Positions 12,185 through 23,000 of a DNA stretch of 64,000 nucleotides are shown here, in pieces. A model generated the notes under the pieces. It searched no databases, was not told the DNA's origin, and saw only the letters and a program-made list of their open reading frames with translations. Each line of letters opens with the position of its first letter. Position 1 is the first letter of the stretch. This DNA is from Agelas oroides (lineage: Eukaryota > Porifera > Demospongiae > Agelasida > Agelasidae). The DNA lies in NCBI GenBank assembly GCA_949130485.1, contig OX422205.1:4074415-4138414 (forward strand), read 5' to 3'. The position numbers were made by a program, and so were the translations under genes.

Positions 12185-14578
12185 ATGTCTAGTCGTAGGT
12201 TCAGCGCTATCGTCAGCGGGATGGCGCGGTTCCGCGCGCAATTAATTTGTGGAGTGTGTCTGGACTTTTTGCGAGAGCCGAAACTACTGGATTGCGCGCA
12301 TTCTTTTTGTCAAGAATGCCTCGAGAATGTTGTCAAAAATCAGGGCATTTACAGAACGGCCGACAGCCCACTGGAAGACAATGACATGGAATGTCCCAGC
12401 TGTCGCCACCCCACCCGCCTTCGGGCCCCGGGTAGCGACGCTGTGAAGGCCTTGCGAACCAACTTCAACCTGAAAGAGCTCGTAGAAATCGTGTCGGAAG
12501 AAGAGAAGGCGGAAATGCGCGACAAACTCAACCTGGCGGCTCCGCTAGGATCATTACAAGGGGCAAAACAATGCCTAAAAGCTGTGGGTCACCAGGCGAG
12601 CATAGAGCGACGGCAAGTTAAGCGATCCCAATGCAAGGAACACGGAAAGCCCCTGGAGTTCTATTGTGAGAATTGCAACGAGCTATCATGCAGCAGGTGC
12701 CTGAAAGTGCACAAATCACACGACCATCACCATGTCGACGATGCTCTCCCTCAGCGTCTAGATTCGCTTCGAGGCTTGGTACAGCCTGCGTGCGAAGTCG
12801 CTTTCCACGCAGAGAAAAAAATAGAAGAACTGTTTAAAGAGAAAGACTTGGTGTTTGAAAATCGAGAAAGAACTTGCAGGCTTGTCGCAGCGTTTTTTGA
12901 TAAAATGATGAAAGTGCTTGAGGAGCGCAAGAGTGCCGTCATTTCCACTGTTCGCAAATATACAGATATCCAGCTCACTAAGCTGGATGAGCAAAATCAG
13001 ACATTAGAGGAAGCACGTACTGCAATCCTTGAAGTCGTTGGCACTATTGAGAACAGCTTGCAGCATTGCGAAGATGCAGGCATCCTGACAACGTCAAAAG
13101 AATTGAGTGATAGTCTTGAAGGCCATCAGGAATCAATCCTCGAAATCACCCAATTGGCATCCGAATTGAAGCAGTCCTCTTCATTCCTACAGTTTCAGGA
13201 AGACAACAGTCTTCTGTCACCCCTCAGTGAGCTTGGTACGCTCAATGTGTGCAGCCATGATCATCGCTTGAACCACAATTCCATTCTTGGGACAGTGGTG
13301 GTGAGTAATGACGATTCCAACATATATGTCGTAGATGGGAAGGAGACTGTGCAGTACGTCTCCTCCAGAAACAGATCACAGGTATTAGCTATTGACAGCA
13401 ACTACACATATTTGGATGTTCCCCCTCCCTTGCCACCAAAAGCTACTCAACTGACAGAGCCATCCCCAACACCGACTGAATCATCAGGGACAAGCCTGAG
13501 AATACAACCGCAGTTAGAGAATTCTGCAGAGCTAATTTCAGAAGAATCAGAGGGTGAATGTGCATATGAGGAACTTCAAACAAAGTCACCTCCCCTCCCT
13601 CCAAACTATCCCATTAAGAATTCCACCAACAAATACACTGAAACCATTCCACTTTCACAGGATGCCCCACCCATTATAGAACCAGTAACGGTGATTTCAA
13701 ACGACCAACTTTGTTCCCCAGATTCAGGAGAACAAGTCTACCCATGTGGCATTTGCTGCACTGGTAATTATGACAACCTCATCGTCACTGACACACACAA
13801 CCACTGCCTGAGGCTTGTTGACCACACGGGAGAATTTCTGGAGAAGATTGGCAGTGAAGGAAAAGCCAGTGGGCAGTTTATGGAACCAGTGGCAGTTGCT
13901 GTCAGTAAGGACAACTTTATCTTCGTTGCAGAGCGTGAAAACACACGAATCCAGAAATTTACAAGTCATGGAATGCATCTCTTGAAATTTGGTCAAAAAG
14001 CACTTTACGGGCACCAGTTAAATGACCCATGGGGGGTAGCCATATCACCAGCTGATGGCAACGTTTATGTTTCCGACTGGGAAAAAAGCCGCCTCTACAT
14101 TTACAAGCCTAACGGAAAGTATGTGCGTCCTATTGGTAAAGAAGGCTTCATCAAGTTTAAGTTTCCAGCAGGTATAGCATTTGACAATGACGGAAGGCTG
14201 CTGGTTGCAGATCGAGGCAGCCATTGTGTGTGGTTGCTAACAACTGACGGCAGTCAAATCCTGAAGAAAATCGGCTCAGGGTTTCTTCATTTCCCCTATG
14301 GAGTAACTACAGCTTTCGATGGCTCGATTGTTGTCACCGAAAGCGGAAAAGACTGCATATTCATATTCTCTGCTAATGGTGAGTTCATCAGATGCTTTGG
14401 CAGGTCAGGTTCTGAACCAGGCATGTTCAACCATCCACGTCACATATGCATAAATCGAAAGGGACAACTTATTGTTGCAGACGAAATGAACCAGCGCTTA
14501 CAAATATTTGAGATTCCTGAACTGTGCCCACCACTGGTTTCAGATGGCTCACTGTACGAAGAAGTACCTCCACTATAA
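12185..14578 (+). CDS. TRIM-NHL protein (RING E3 ligase, intronless)
   Basis: One uninterrupted frame gives 797 residues from the ATG at 12185; ATG 12224 (MARFRAQ) has the better context and may be the true start. Domains in order: C3HC4 RING (C22, C25, C37, H39, C42, C45, C70, C73); B-box 2 (C150, H153, C161, C164, C169, C172, then histidines); coiled coil about 190-340; acidic proline-rich linker about 400-510; six-bladed NHL propeller about 525-780 with repeats such as VAVSKDNFIFVAER and GIAFDNDGRLLVADRG. The RING is expected to transfer ubiquitin and the NHL propeller to bind RNA or protein, as in LIN-41 and Brat. The linker carries VPPPLPPK (class II SH3 ligand) and AYEELQTK; the extreme C-terminus carries LYEEVPPL. 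These resemble Src-type SH2 ligands. No filamin domain is seen between coiled coil and NHL. The 186-bp satellite ends about 300 bp upstream. Confidence 0.93.
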   Translation: MSSRRFSAIVSGMARFRAQLICGVCLDFLREPKLLDCAHSFCQECLENVVKNQGIYRTADSPLEDNDMECPSCRHPTRLRAPGSDAVKALRTNFNLKELVEIVSEEEKAEMRDKLNLAAPLGSLQGAKQCLKAVGHQASIERRQVKRSQCKEHGKPLEFYCENCNELSCSRCLKVHKSHDHHHVDDALPQRLDSLRGLVQPACEVAFHAEKKIEELFKEKDLVFENRERTCRLVAAFFDKMMKVLEERKSAVISTVRKYTDIQLTKLDEQNQTLEEARTAILEVVGTIENSLQHCEDAGILTTSKELSDSLEGHQESILEITQLASELKQSSSFLQFQEDNSLLSPLSELGTLNVCSHDHRLNHNSILGTVVVSNDDSNIYVVDGKETVQYVSSRNRSQVLAIDSNYTYLDVPPPLPPKATQLTEPSPTPTESSGTSLRIQPQLENSAELISEESEGECAYEELQTKSPPLPPNYPIKNSTNKYTETIPLSQDAPPIIEPVTVISNDQLCSPDSGEQVYPCGICCTGNYDNLIVTDTHNHCLRLVDHTGEFLEKIGSEGKASGQFMEPVAVAVSKDNFIFVAERENTRIQKFTSHGMHLLKFGQKALYGHQLNDPWGVAISPADGNVYVSDWEKSRLYIYKPNGKYVRPIGKEGFIKFKFPAGIAFDNDGRLLVADRGSHCVWLLTTDGSQILKKIGSGFLHFPYGVTTAFDGSIVVTESGKDCIFIFSANGEFIRCFGRSGSEPGMFNHPRHICINRKGQLIVADEMNQRLQIFEIPELCPPLVSDGSLYEEVPPL

Positions 14579-14844
14579 AATCATTGCAAAAACATAGATC
14601 CATGTCTTGCAATGCTGACTATGTCATTCTTCATATATTTTTGTGCGTATATAGATAGCTACCTATATAGTTTTTAGTCTTCTATAACAACAGTGGCATT
14701 TGAGTGCACTTCTCATCTGTAGACTCATAATGCCCAGCCTGACTAGGCTTACACTATATGCAACAACTACTTAGTTAAAATAACCTCTCAGTGGTTACTC
14801 CAGTTTCAGGGTTCACTGAACTGGTGAGTCCTATGAAGAGAATT

Positions 14845-15110
14845 CACAACATATCACCATCCATCATCTCCCTCACAATTCCATCAGGCTTCATTAAAAA
14901 GCAAGGAATACTTGTAGCTCTTTGTTTCTTAATAAAGCCTGGTGGAATTGTGAGGGGGATGATGATAATTATAGAACCAGATAATAGCCAGCAGATGGAG
15001 CATAAGAAGCAGTATACATGTGGATTAGCTAGCAGACAAGTGTCTGTGCTAGCTCTTTGCTTCTTAATGAAGCTTGATGGAATTGTGAGGGGGATGATAG
15101 ATGGTGATTA
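14845..15110. repeat. Foldback repeat with a third arm copy
   Basis: CATCATCTCCCTCACAATTCCATCAGGCTTCATTAA (from about 14863) is complementary to TTAATAAAGCCTGGTGGAATTGTGAGGGGGATGATG (about 14930-14966). A further copy of the right arm lies at about 15064-15102. This looks like a foldback MITE with an arm duplication. It contains AATAAA, which could serve as the TRIM-NHL polyadenylation signal. Confidence 0.75.
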
Positions 15111-15900
15111 TAGAAGTTATACAGATATTATTTTACAATGATCAGTAGCACTAAGATTATACTTAAGTTTTCAATAAGTGTAAGGGAGGTAAAGATATAT
15201 TGTCTAATGATGAACAATTGAAAAAGGTAGCTAGATTGTAGATGTTCAAGAACTGGACACAGCAAAGTTTCAACAGTGTTTGTTGAGTATAATGTATAGG
15301 TCTGGAGATGATACGGAGCCTTTAGTGTCATGTATACGGGGTACTAGGAGGTTTGAATGTTTGGAAAAAATCTTGATGAAGTTTTGTTAGTGATTGTTAG
15401 GGGTACCACTTTCTGCTACCTCCACAGCAGTCGATTTCCATTGTGGTTGACAACACAGTTCTGCATAATTAAGTATTGGCTACAGAGCAAATTGGGTATG
15501 GCACCATTACTTGTAAAGGAGGTAATAAGGCGTTCAGAGGTCATGTCCACAATACAATTCGACTCTTGGTTTATGAAAGTGAATAACATCATTAGCAAGT
15601 TTGGATTTATTAGACCAACCTGATGGACCTATCAGCAGTGAACAATTTTTGAGTAAGATTGGTCAGCAGATGTGTTTTACAGCAGTTGAACTCTAATCTG
15701 TGGGACGACTCAGATAGAGGGAGTGGAGGTCAGAATAAGTTGAGAAAAAATTTTCCAATTGGAAGCCCATTTCATGATTTAATGCAAGTCATATGTAGAA
15801 GAAAGGCATTTGCTGTTTGACTCTGCAGTTGCCCACCACCCCTTTCTTTATCTCTCTTGATATGGAACAACAGATGATATTGTTAAGTTCTAGGAACCCC
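15110..15900. other. Non-coding stretch
   Basis: No supportable gene. Small open frames on both strands lack splice or domain support. Confidence 0.4.
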
Positions 15901-15904
15901 TCCT

Positions 15905-16255
15905 TAATAATGAGTGCGGTATCTGAGGTGCCTGGAGTGTCCATGGTGCCTACAGTGTCAAGGCACCTCAGACACCATGGACACTAGGCACCTCAGACAC
16001 CATGGGCATTCCAGGCACCTCAGACACCTCAGACACTGCAGGCACCTGAGACACCACAGACACACCAGGCACCTCAGGCACCATGGACACTGTAGGCACT
16101 TCAGACACCACAGACATTCCAGGCACCTCAGGCACCATGGACACTGTAGGCACCTCAGACACCACAGACGCTGCAGGCAACTCAGACACCATGGACACTG
16201 TAGGCACCATGGACACTCCAGGCACCTCAGACACCACAGACGGCACAGAGGTCTA
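15905..16255. repeat. 27-bp minisatellite, forward orientation
   Basis: Units built from 9-bp blocks such as CACCTCAGA, CACCATGGA and CACTGTAGG. A short reverse-oriented stretch (15918-15960) precedes them, forming a local palindrome. All frames are open because the blocks are multiples of three; the apparent TSDTMDTPG-type proteins are shadows. Confidence 0.93.
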
Positions 16256-16394
16256 TCTGTTAGTTAGTCAGCCAGTTTGTTAACACTGCCAGTAACTCAT
16301 TGTGCTAGCCTCGTTCATAGATCACTAGATGAAATTCAGAATCATTGTCTTGACGTAATAACAGTAGTGGCTGCAATGACAGTAGTCACTACAG

Positions 16395-16735
16395 TGTCAA
16401 TGGTGTCTGAAGTGCCTGGAATGTCCATGGTATTGAGGTGCCTGGAGTGTCCATGGTGTCTGAGGTGCCTACAGGGTCCATAGTGTCTGAGGTGTTCATG
16501 GTGCTGCTCTGAGGTGCCTGGAATGTCCATGGTATTGAGGTGCCTGGAGTGTCCATGGTGTCTGAGGTGCCTACAGGGTCCATAGTGTCTGAGGTGTTTA
16601 TGGTGTTGCTCTGAGGTGCCTGGAGTGTCCATGGTGCCTGAGGTGCCTGCAGTGTCCATAGAGTCTGAGGTGTTCACTGGCATGGTGTTGCTCTGAGGTG
16701 CCTAGAGTTTCCATGGTGTCTGAGGTGGCAGTAAG
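16395..16735. repeat. 27-bp minisatellite, reverse orientation, left part
   Basis: The same 9-bp vocabulary as 15905-16255 but on the opposite strand (GTGCCTGGA, GTGTCCATG, GTGTCTGAG). It includes a roughly 110-bp higher-order duplication (16405-16500 and 16510-16610). Confidence 0.93.
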
Positions 16736-16855
16736 TGTGACACTGTCAGACTCCAGTGGCGTAGGAACCGTAGCGGCCGTAGCGGCTTTGGCCGCTACAC
16801 TTTTTAGGCCGTAAATTAATATTCATAACCTGCATGCTATAAGTTAGCTCAAGCT

Positions 16856-17067
16856 AGCCTCGTTCTCTGGCTAAGGTCAAACGGCCTCTTGGCAGTGAGA
16901 TGGCTCGGTACGAAGCTAATACAGATTTTCAAAGAGACTACTACAAGCGACGAAAGCTAGCCTGGCGGCGGACTGCTTGGAACGACGACGAAGTCAGTAT
17001 AATCTGTTTTCCACATAAATTGAATATTGTACTGGAGGGTTGGTAAGGTCTGAGAACGAGGCTAGAA
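16856..17067. mobile_element. Inserted foldback-family element with a short open frame
   Basis: Ends CTAGCCTCGTTCTCTGGC and the complement of GGTCTGAGAACGAGGCTAG match the TAGCCTCG MITE family. It is larger than other copies. The interior holds an ATG at about 16900 followed by about 34 charged codons (MARYEANTDFQRDYY), possibly captured exon sequence. Confidence 0.6.
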
Positions 17068-17170
17068 TATTATACACCGTTGAAAAAAGGGCTTTATTTT
17101 GCAGTCTAAAGGTGCACACTTTGAAAAATTTCGCCGCCGCGCCACGCGCGGCGAAATTACACCCCATTTT

Positions 17171-17623
17171 TTAGGCCACTCCAAATGAGACTATAGTTTC
17201 CCGTCCTCCGCCCGCCCCCTCTGGAGTCTACCGCGCCATTTGACTATTATATTATGGCCATTATTATTCTAAATACCCGAAATATTTCAAAATTATCTGC
17301 AGTGCCGTGTTGCCATCCATGATCCAACGTGCAACTTACTGCTAGTGCGTAGTACAGTAGCAAACGTACTAGACTCGTGTAAAAGCAGACATAGCACCAA
17401 CGTCGCCCGATTCAGTGGAACGCTAATAGTATGAATGTGTTCGACAGCTCCAGGTGGGGACATTCCGACGCATTTAATCCGGACATTGCTTCTCGCGCGA
17501 ATTTTAACTCGTCGTGCTTACAATGAGATTCATAGTAATGGTTAATGGTAATATACCGCCCGCCCGCATGTAAAATGAAAAAAGTCAGGACGGGAAACTA
17601 AAGTCTCATTTGGAGTGGCCTTA
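17171..17623. mobile_element. MITE with about 37-bp terminal inverted repeats
   Basis: TTAGGCCACTCCAAATGAGACTATAGTTTCCCGTCCT at the left is complementary to AGGACGGGAAACTAAAGTCTCATTTGGAGTGGCCTTA at the right, with one or two mismatches. The 380-bp interior has no coding capacity. Confidence 0.9.
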
Positions 17624-17689
17624 GCGCCGCTTCGCGCGGCTCAGCATGGCCTCTACACTTCAAATTTGCTTCCTACGCCTATGAGTGTG

Positions 17690-18125
17690 GTGTCTGAGGT
17701 GCCTGGAGTGTCCATGGTATTGAGGTGCCTACAGGGTCCATAGTGTCTGAGGTGTTCATGGTGTTGCTCTGAGGTGCCTAGAGTTTCCATGGTGTCTGAG
17801 GTGGCAGTAGTGTGGTGTCTGAGGTGCCTACCGTGGTGCCTGAGGTGCCTGGAGTGTGCCTACAGTGTCAATGGTGTCTGAAGTGCCTGGAGTGTCCATG
17901 GTGTCTGAGGTGCCTATGGTGTCTGAGGTGTCTGAAGTGCCTGGAGTGTCCATGGTATTGAGGTGCCTACAGGGTCCATGGTGTCTGAGGTGCCTACAGT
18001 GTCCATAGTGTCTGAGGTGTTCATGGTGTCGCTCTGAGGTGCCTGGAGTTTCCATGGTGCCTGAAGTGCCTGGAGTGTCTGTGGTGTCTGAGGTGCCTGG
18101 TGTGTCTGAGGTGCCTGCAGTGTGG
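17690..18125. repeat. 27-bp minisatellite, reverse orientation, right part
   Basis: Continuation of the 16395-16735 array beyond the inserted hAT-like element. Confidence 0.92.
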
Positions 18126-18889
18126 TCTTGTTTCCCAGCTTCTCCCATATATAATTGTGGGTAGAGCCTGGGACCGAGGCTATAACACAACCATGGCAAT
18201 TGCAGACTGACAACAGAGGTAGCTAGAGGGTACAAACAAAGTGATAATGATTTATGGTCAAAGTGATCGACATGAGGTTCTGCCAGTGTGATACACAGGA
18301 AAAAGAGCATGTTTCTGCATGAATTTATGAAAACGATTCACCTCAGTTCTATAAGTAGCTAAAGCCATTTTTATATAACTTCTATTTAGCTACCCTATCC
18401 AGTGAGAATGTCTGGTTCTGTGTTTTGTTATTTCCCATGGTCGGCATTTTCTGTAGCCATAATTAATCACTTTCCTGCATGCAGTGTCCACTTTACTCAA
18501 CTACACTGCAAATTATATGCACCAGGCGGTATCCATGATGGCACATGAGGTGTGTTGGAGCTGATTAGCATTGTCTGAATGAAGATGAAGATTAGCACTG
18601 TTCAACTGCCTGTAAAATGAGTTTACCTTTAGCAATGCATGTGATTAGCTGCATGTATATGTCATGCATCACATCGATTGTTTGATAACAGAGTATTCAA
18701 TGTTGATGGCAATGAAATTTTCTGTGTACCAACCATGCATGTATGCTACCTAACATCACAAGCTGTATGACGATGATTTCTGTGTAGCTACCAGACTGCT
18801 TACAAGCTGAGATTGAGTATAAACCACCAACATAATTCAACTCACATATGGTCATGTGGTTAAACAGAGTAATATGGAGGGGAAGTTTA
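18126..18889. other. Non-coding stretch with one MITE
   Basis: A small TAGCCTCG-family foldback lies at about 18128-18183 (TTGTTTCCCAGCTTCTCCC / GGGTAGAGCCTGGGACCGAGGCTA). Nothing else is recognised. Confidence 0.45.
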
Positions 18890-19194
18890 CATGTATGTCT
18901 TTCTATCCTTTGCCTGTGTTCTTGTAAATGTATTGGTCTCCAAACTGGAAGACCTGATTTGTAATGACATCTTTGTAGAATCTCAAAAACACTGTGTGTT
19001 AAAAGTGATTTTATTCACAATGTGAACAAGTGGAAATAGGCTTATTACAGGAAGTTACTTAAACCAGTGATTTTTCATCTTCAATGCCAGACTATTCTGC
19101 TCAAGCTGGACTTCCGACAAACCATTCTACAACTCTTAGTAGTTACTGTTTTTTTATGTTGCTACATGGTCTTCTTTATATGTATTTTCTGATA

Positions 19195-19316
19195 AGCCTC
19201 GCTATCAGGCCTTCCCACCATCCAGTTTATTGCTTACAGTACTATAGACAATCAAAAAATGGACAATGGAAGCGATAAAAAAAACTGGATGGTGGGAAGG
19301 CCTGGAAAGGAGGCTA
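19195..19316. mobile_element. Foldback MITE, TAGCCTCG family
   Basis: GGCCTTCCCACCATCCAGTTT pairs with AACTGGATGGTGGGAAGGCC, with the family core between them. Confidence 0.85.
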
Positions 19317-19731
19317 TTTTGTTTTCCTTGCCAAGACCCTCAATAAAGAGGCCCCCTTTAGTTCATCTTATGCCCAGAACATGTTCAACTGGCAAGAATT
19401 ACCCTACTGTGTTTGAGTAGAGTATATTTGAGGTGACATGGCCATTCTGAGCATGTTGTTTCATTGGTGGGCTTGACAACAAGGGTAGCTACCCAAGGCA
19501 GAGGCTTGCATTGCTGTGAGTATCACTATATTCAGTAAGTATAGTATACTGTAATGACAAACCACTACAGAACCCTCCTTATTTTGGCTACCACAGTAGC
19601 TACCAGTCATAATTTAACAATGTGTATGTATGCATGTAGCTAGGTGCACATCAAACCATGCACTGGCATGCAGGCACTCTGTGCAGTGAGCTGCAACATT
19701 CACTGAGGTATATGCTGTGTATATAGTATAT

Positions 19732-19801
19732 AATCAAGCAGTGTAGAATAATCCACTTATTGTTTTATACTACTAAGTGGATTATTCTACACGGCTTGAT
19801 T
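19732..19801. repeat. Short near-perfect hairpin (28-bp arms)
   Basis: Left arm 19732-19759 and right arm 19774-19801 pair at 27 of 28 positions around a 14-nt loop. The related block at about 5960-5990 has only the right arm, so the hairpin arose after that duplication. Its size resembles a pre-miRNA, but there is no expression evidence. Confidence 0.8.
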
Positions 19802-20037
19802 TTTTTATGCTGTGTCTGTTAAAACCCTACATGCACCTGCATGGGAACTAAAGTACAAGTAGCTGCAATTGTTAATCCAAGTACAAGAAAAGAGTCCATA
19901 TAGAGACTATACTAAATGTTATTGTAAAACCCATAAAGTTCTATAAAAGCAGCTAGCACAATCAGAATCTTAAAAAAAGGGAAAAATCCAACTCATTAAA
20001 AACAGCATAAAAGCATAGAATTTTAGTTAGTAGCTAG

Positions 20038-23000
20038 TTAGTCACAATAAGCAAGCACTGGTTCACGGTCTTTGTCGAACCGCAATACAAGAGGTCGTAG
20101 CTTAGCCTCAGGTGGTTTTTCCTCACCCTCTGCTTCTTCCAAATGCTCAGCTGCTGGAGTGTTAATCATTTCTTGCTCATTGGGATGGCGGCACTCTGAG
20201 TAGTGCTTGTAAAGTGCAGTATTCTTGCAGGTTCGTGAGCTGGTGATACACTGTTTGTAGATGTGATAGGCCAGCACCATGACAAATGTTAAGAGGGCAA
20301 TGCCAGCTGAAATGCAAGCTACCACCACTTGATTGCCATTGAACTGAGTATAGCGCGAGTACATTGTGGCAGTGGAAACTGCAGTCAAATTGAACAAAAG
20401 AGAGTACTCAAGTACATTAAGTGGCCACTTCTTGTAGACACGTGGAACAAAAGATAGACAGGCACAAACAAGAATAATGGCAGTAAGGTTCAGGCCAGGA
20501 TTGCCAAGAGTAAAGATAAGAAAGAGAATTGTGCGGATGAGAAGCAGAAATCCAGTCCAGAAGCGGTACCTGTCATTGTAGGGGCCAGCGTAAGCATCCA
20601 ACAGTGGCTTTAGCTTTCTTACCCAAAACAGCATTCGGTAGCTTGACTTGGACTGTAAGCATTGAATGAAGAGTACCACAAATGTATAGGGGGTCAAAAG
20701 AAACAGAAGAGCAAGCAATGCAGCTAAGAACAAAGGGATGTGTTTTCCATGCAAGTACTCTATGTTGCTGTCATACAACCACACAGCCCTCTTGGTCCCA
20801 TCGGGGTAAGTCAGAAAGGTGAAGGAAAGCACTACGATTATGGTGCGCTGAAGTTTAGCAAAGGACATCAAGAAGAGTGTTGCAAGGACTTTTACTGCAT
20901 GTCTTCTAAACAGTTTAGCTATAGTGGTAGAATAATGGCTTGACACAATCATCCCACCCACAATGGCCCACATGTAGATAGGAAAGAAAAACTGCAACCA
21001 GGCTTTAACATACATGTCCATGCCATCATAGAAGCATGTCTGTATCCCAAGATCCAAGTTAATCCAGGCTATAAAAACTGTAAGAATATGTAGCAGAATT
21101 CCACTACCATTAGCTGGGAAGAAGATGGCTCGATTGATGTGAATTATATTTGCGTAAAATATTAGTCCATTGATTGCCCCTTCTGAGACAGTCATATTGG
21201 TGAGAGTGAGTAAAAACACAAGTGCAAAGCCTGCAACAACAAACACAATCAATAGAAACAGATACTTGTTAGAGCACTGTAGACATCTGGATGTTCCTAG
21301 GGCAAGACTGAGGCCAGGCGTGCATGCTCCACAGAGGATACCTGATCGATTGAAGGCACACTGCTTGTCAGAATTGTTTAGGTGAATGGGAAGTTCATTA
21401 GGCTTACAGTAGTCAAATGGACAGTTTTCATGAACTAAGACTCCCTCAATTGGGTGTGTGCTGTCATTTTTTGGATGGTAGTACCCAATCCATAGTGGAG
21501 GTGGACGAATGATTGTCTGGTTAGTAATGTGACAGTTGTAAATATGGTGCTTCTGCAATTCATCAGCACAATTACATTTTGGTGGAAGACCAGTAAGTGT
21601 GAAACCCCTTGGGCAAGGGAGCAGTGTAACTCTGACTTCCAGGTAGTTCACTGGTACTTCCCGAAGTCCCTCAGGTTCTAGAAGAATGGTCTCTATGGTT
21701 TGTAATGAGAACACAGTGTAGTTCAGTGTTGTGCATGACTTGCCTGCATACTGGGATTCTTGAAGGTCATCCAGGACAGCAGATGTGTTCCAAAGCAGCG
21801 TTGCACGAATGACCCCTGGAACGATACCATGTTTCTGACCTATAACTACTACAGGAACCTGGAACAGTGCTCCTGGGTATGTGTACACAAACCAAAATTG
21901 TGTTTCATTACACTGCACTCGACCATTTCTACAAAAGCAGGTGCCATATGGATCGGATGATATTGCACTGGGGTCATTGTCTGTATTTTGCACTTTGAAA
22001 ATTGAGTCAAAGAAGTTTCTTCCTGTGAAATTTTGGAAATTAAAACAGAAGTCCACATTACCTCCGTAGACAGCACTGCCAGCTAACTCTGCTGTATTGT
22101 TTACAAATTCAATCTGAATGTTTAAGTTTGCTGGGTTAAATTTGTTTTTGGTTATTAATATTAACTCCATCAATCTGAAAAAAGCAAAATCCACTAAAAA
22201 CAATATCTGGCTGTACATATATTCCACCCCCTACATACGTAGCATGGTTATTGGAGAATACGATTCGAGTATTTGGTCTGAGAAACATAAAGGAGTTGTC
22301 AACTAAACTCATTCCTCCTCCATATGTGCCTCTGTTGCCACTAAACGTTATGTTTCCTTCGAATATGGTGGTAGTGCCTGACATAGCAATAGCACTGTCT
22401 GGACTGCTTTCATTGAAGTTACAGTTAATGAAGGTTACATATGAAACGTAATGAAGATTTATACCCGGTTGTAAAGATGCTATTGTGCTGACATAATAAG
22501 CACCCAGTAAAGCCAAATGTTGCGATGAAGCAGGTGGGGGAGAGAGTTTCATAAGGTGGCCTTGGAAAGAGACATTAGAGAATATGACATTGTAGGTTGT
22601 TGTTGGATGGGAACGATACCTTTCTCCAACTATTTTTATGTTGCTTATGCCAGCACATGTTCCATCAAATAAAGTGTTCTTGATGTTGAAAAGATGGGTG
22701 ATAGCTGGTGTGTTAGATTGTAATGGTAAATGAATACTAAAATGAACTCCAGCTAGTAATGAACTACCACCAGTCTTTGAATATGCACGGTTACAGATAA
22801 ACTGTGTGTTAGAGATATACAGAACTTCAATTGGCACATTGTCAGTCTTATTCTGCCATAAATAAACTTGTTGGATAAGAGAAATTCCTCCTCCTGTCCC
22901 AGCCATTCCTCCTTTAATCAAACTGTTTTCGATTCTGACTGTACTCTGAAGCCACTGACCACCTACACGCAGGATAGCAATGTTACCACCTTCTGTGTCA

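Larger units (their letters stand above)
16754..17683. mobile_element. hAT-like non-autonomous element carrying nested insertions
   Basis: It begins CAGTGGCGTAGGAA and ends with the complement of CATAGGCGTAGGAA, resembling hAT terminal repeats. It splits the reverse minisatellite (16395-16735 and 17690-18125). Two other elements lie inside it (about 16856-17067 and 17171-17623). No clear 8-bp target duplication and no transposase frame are visible. Confidence 0.65.
18890..20037 (-). pseudogene. Relic of the pmp-like gene 5' region, copy B
   Basis: It is similar to 5020-6240 over about 1.1 kb. Positions 19376-19600 resemble the intact gene's first codons and upstream DNA (24580-24850), including TGACATGG...GAGCATG, TTTCATTGNTGGGCTT and GAGGCTTGCATTGCTGTGAGT. 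Copy B ends exactly where the intact gene's stop codon begins, so the units are arranged tandemly. A foldback MITE (19195-19316) interrupts it. Confidence 0.75.

Noticed and set aside
15914-18310. Open frames encoding TSDTMDTPG-type repeats
   Set aside because: They arise from the 9-bp block structure of the minisatellite in either strand.
20038-22227. Separate downstream gene for the membrane half of the pmp-like protein
   Set aside because: The downstream frame begins without an ATG inside an overlap that continues the beta-helix pattern, so one gene with a frame break is simpler.
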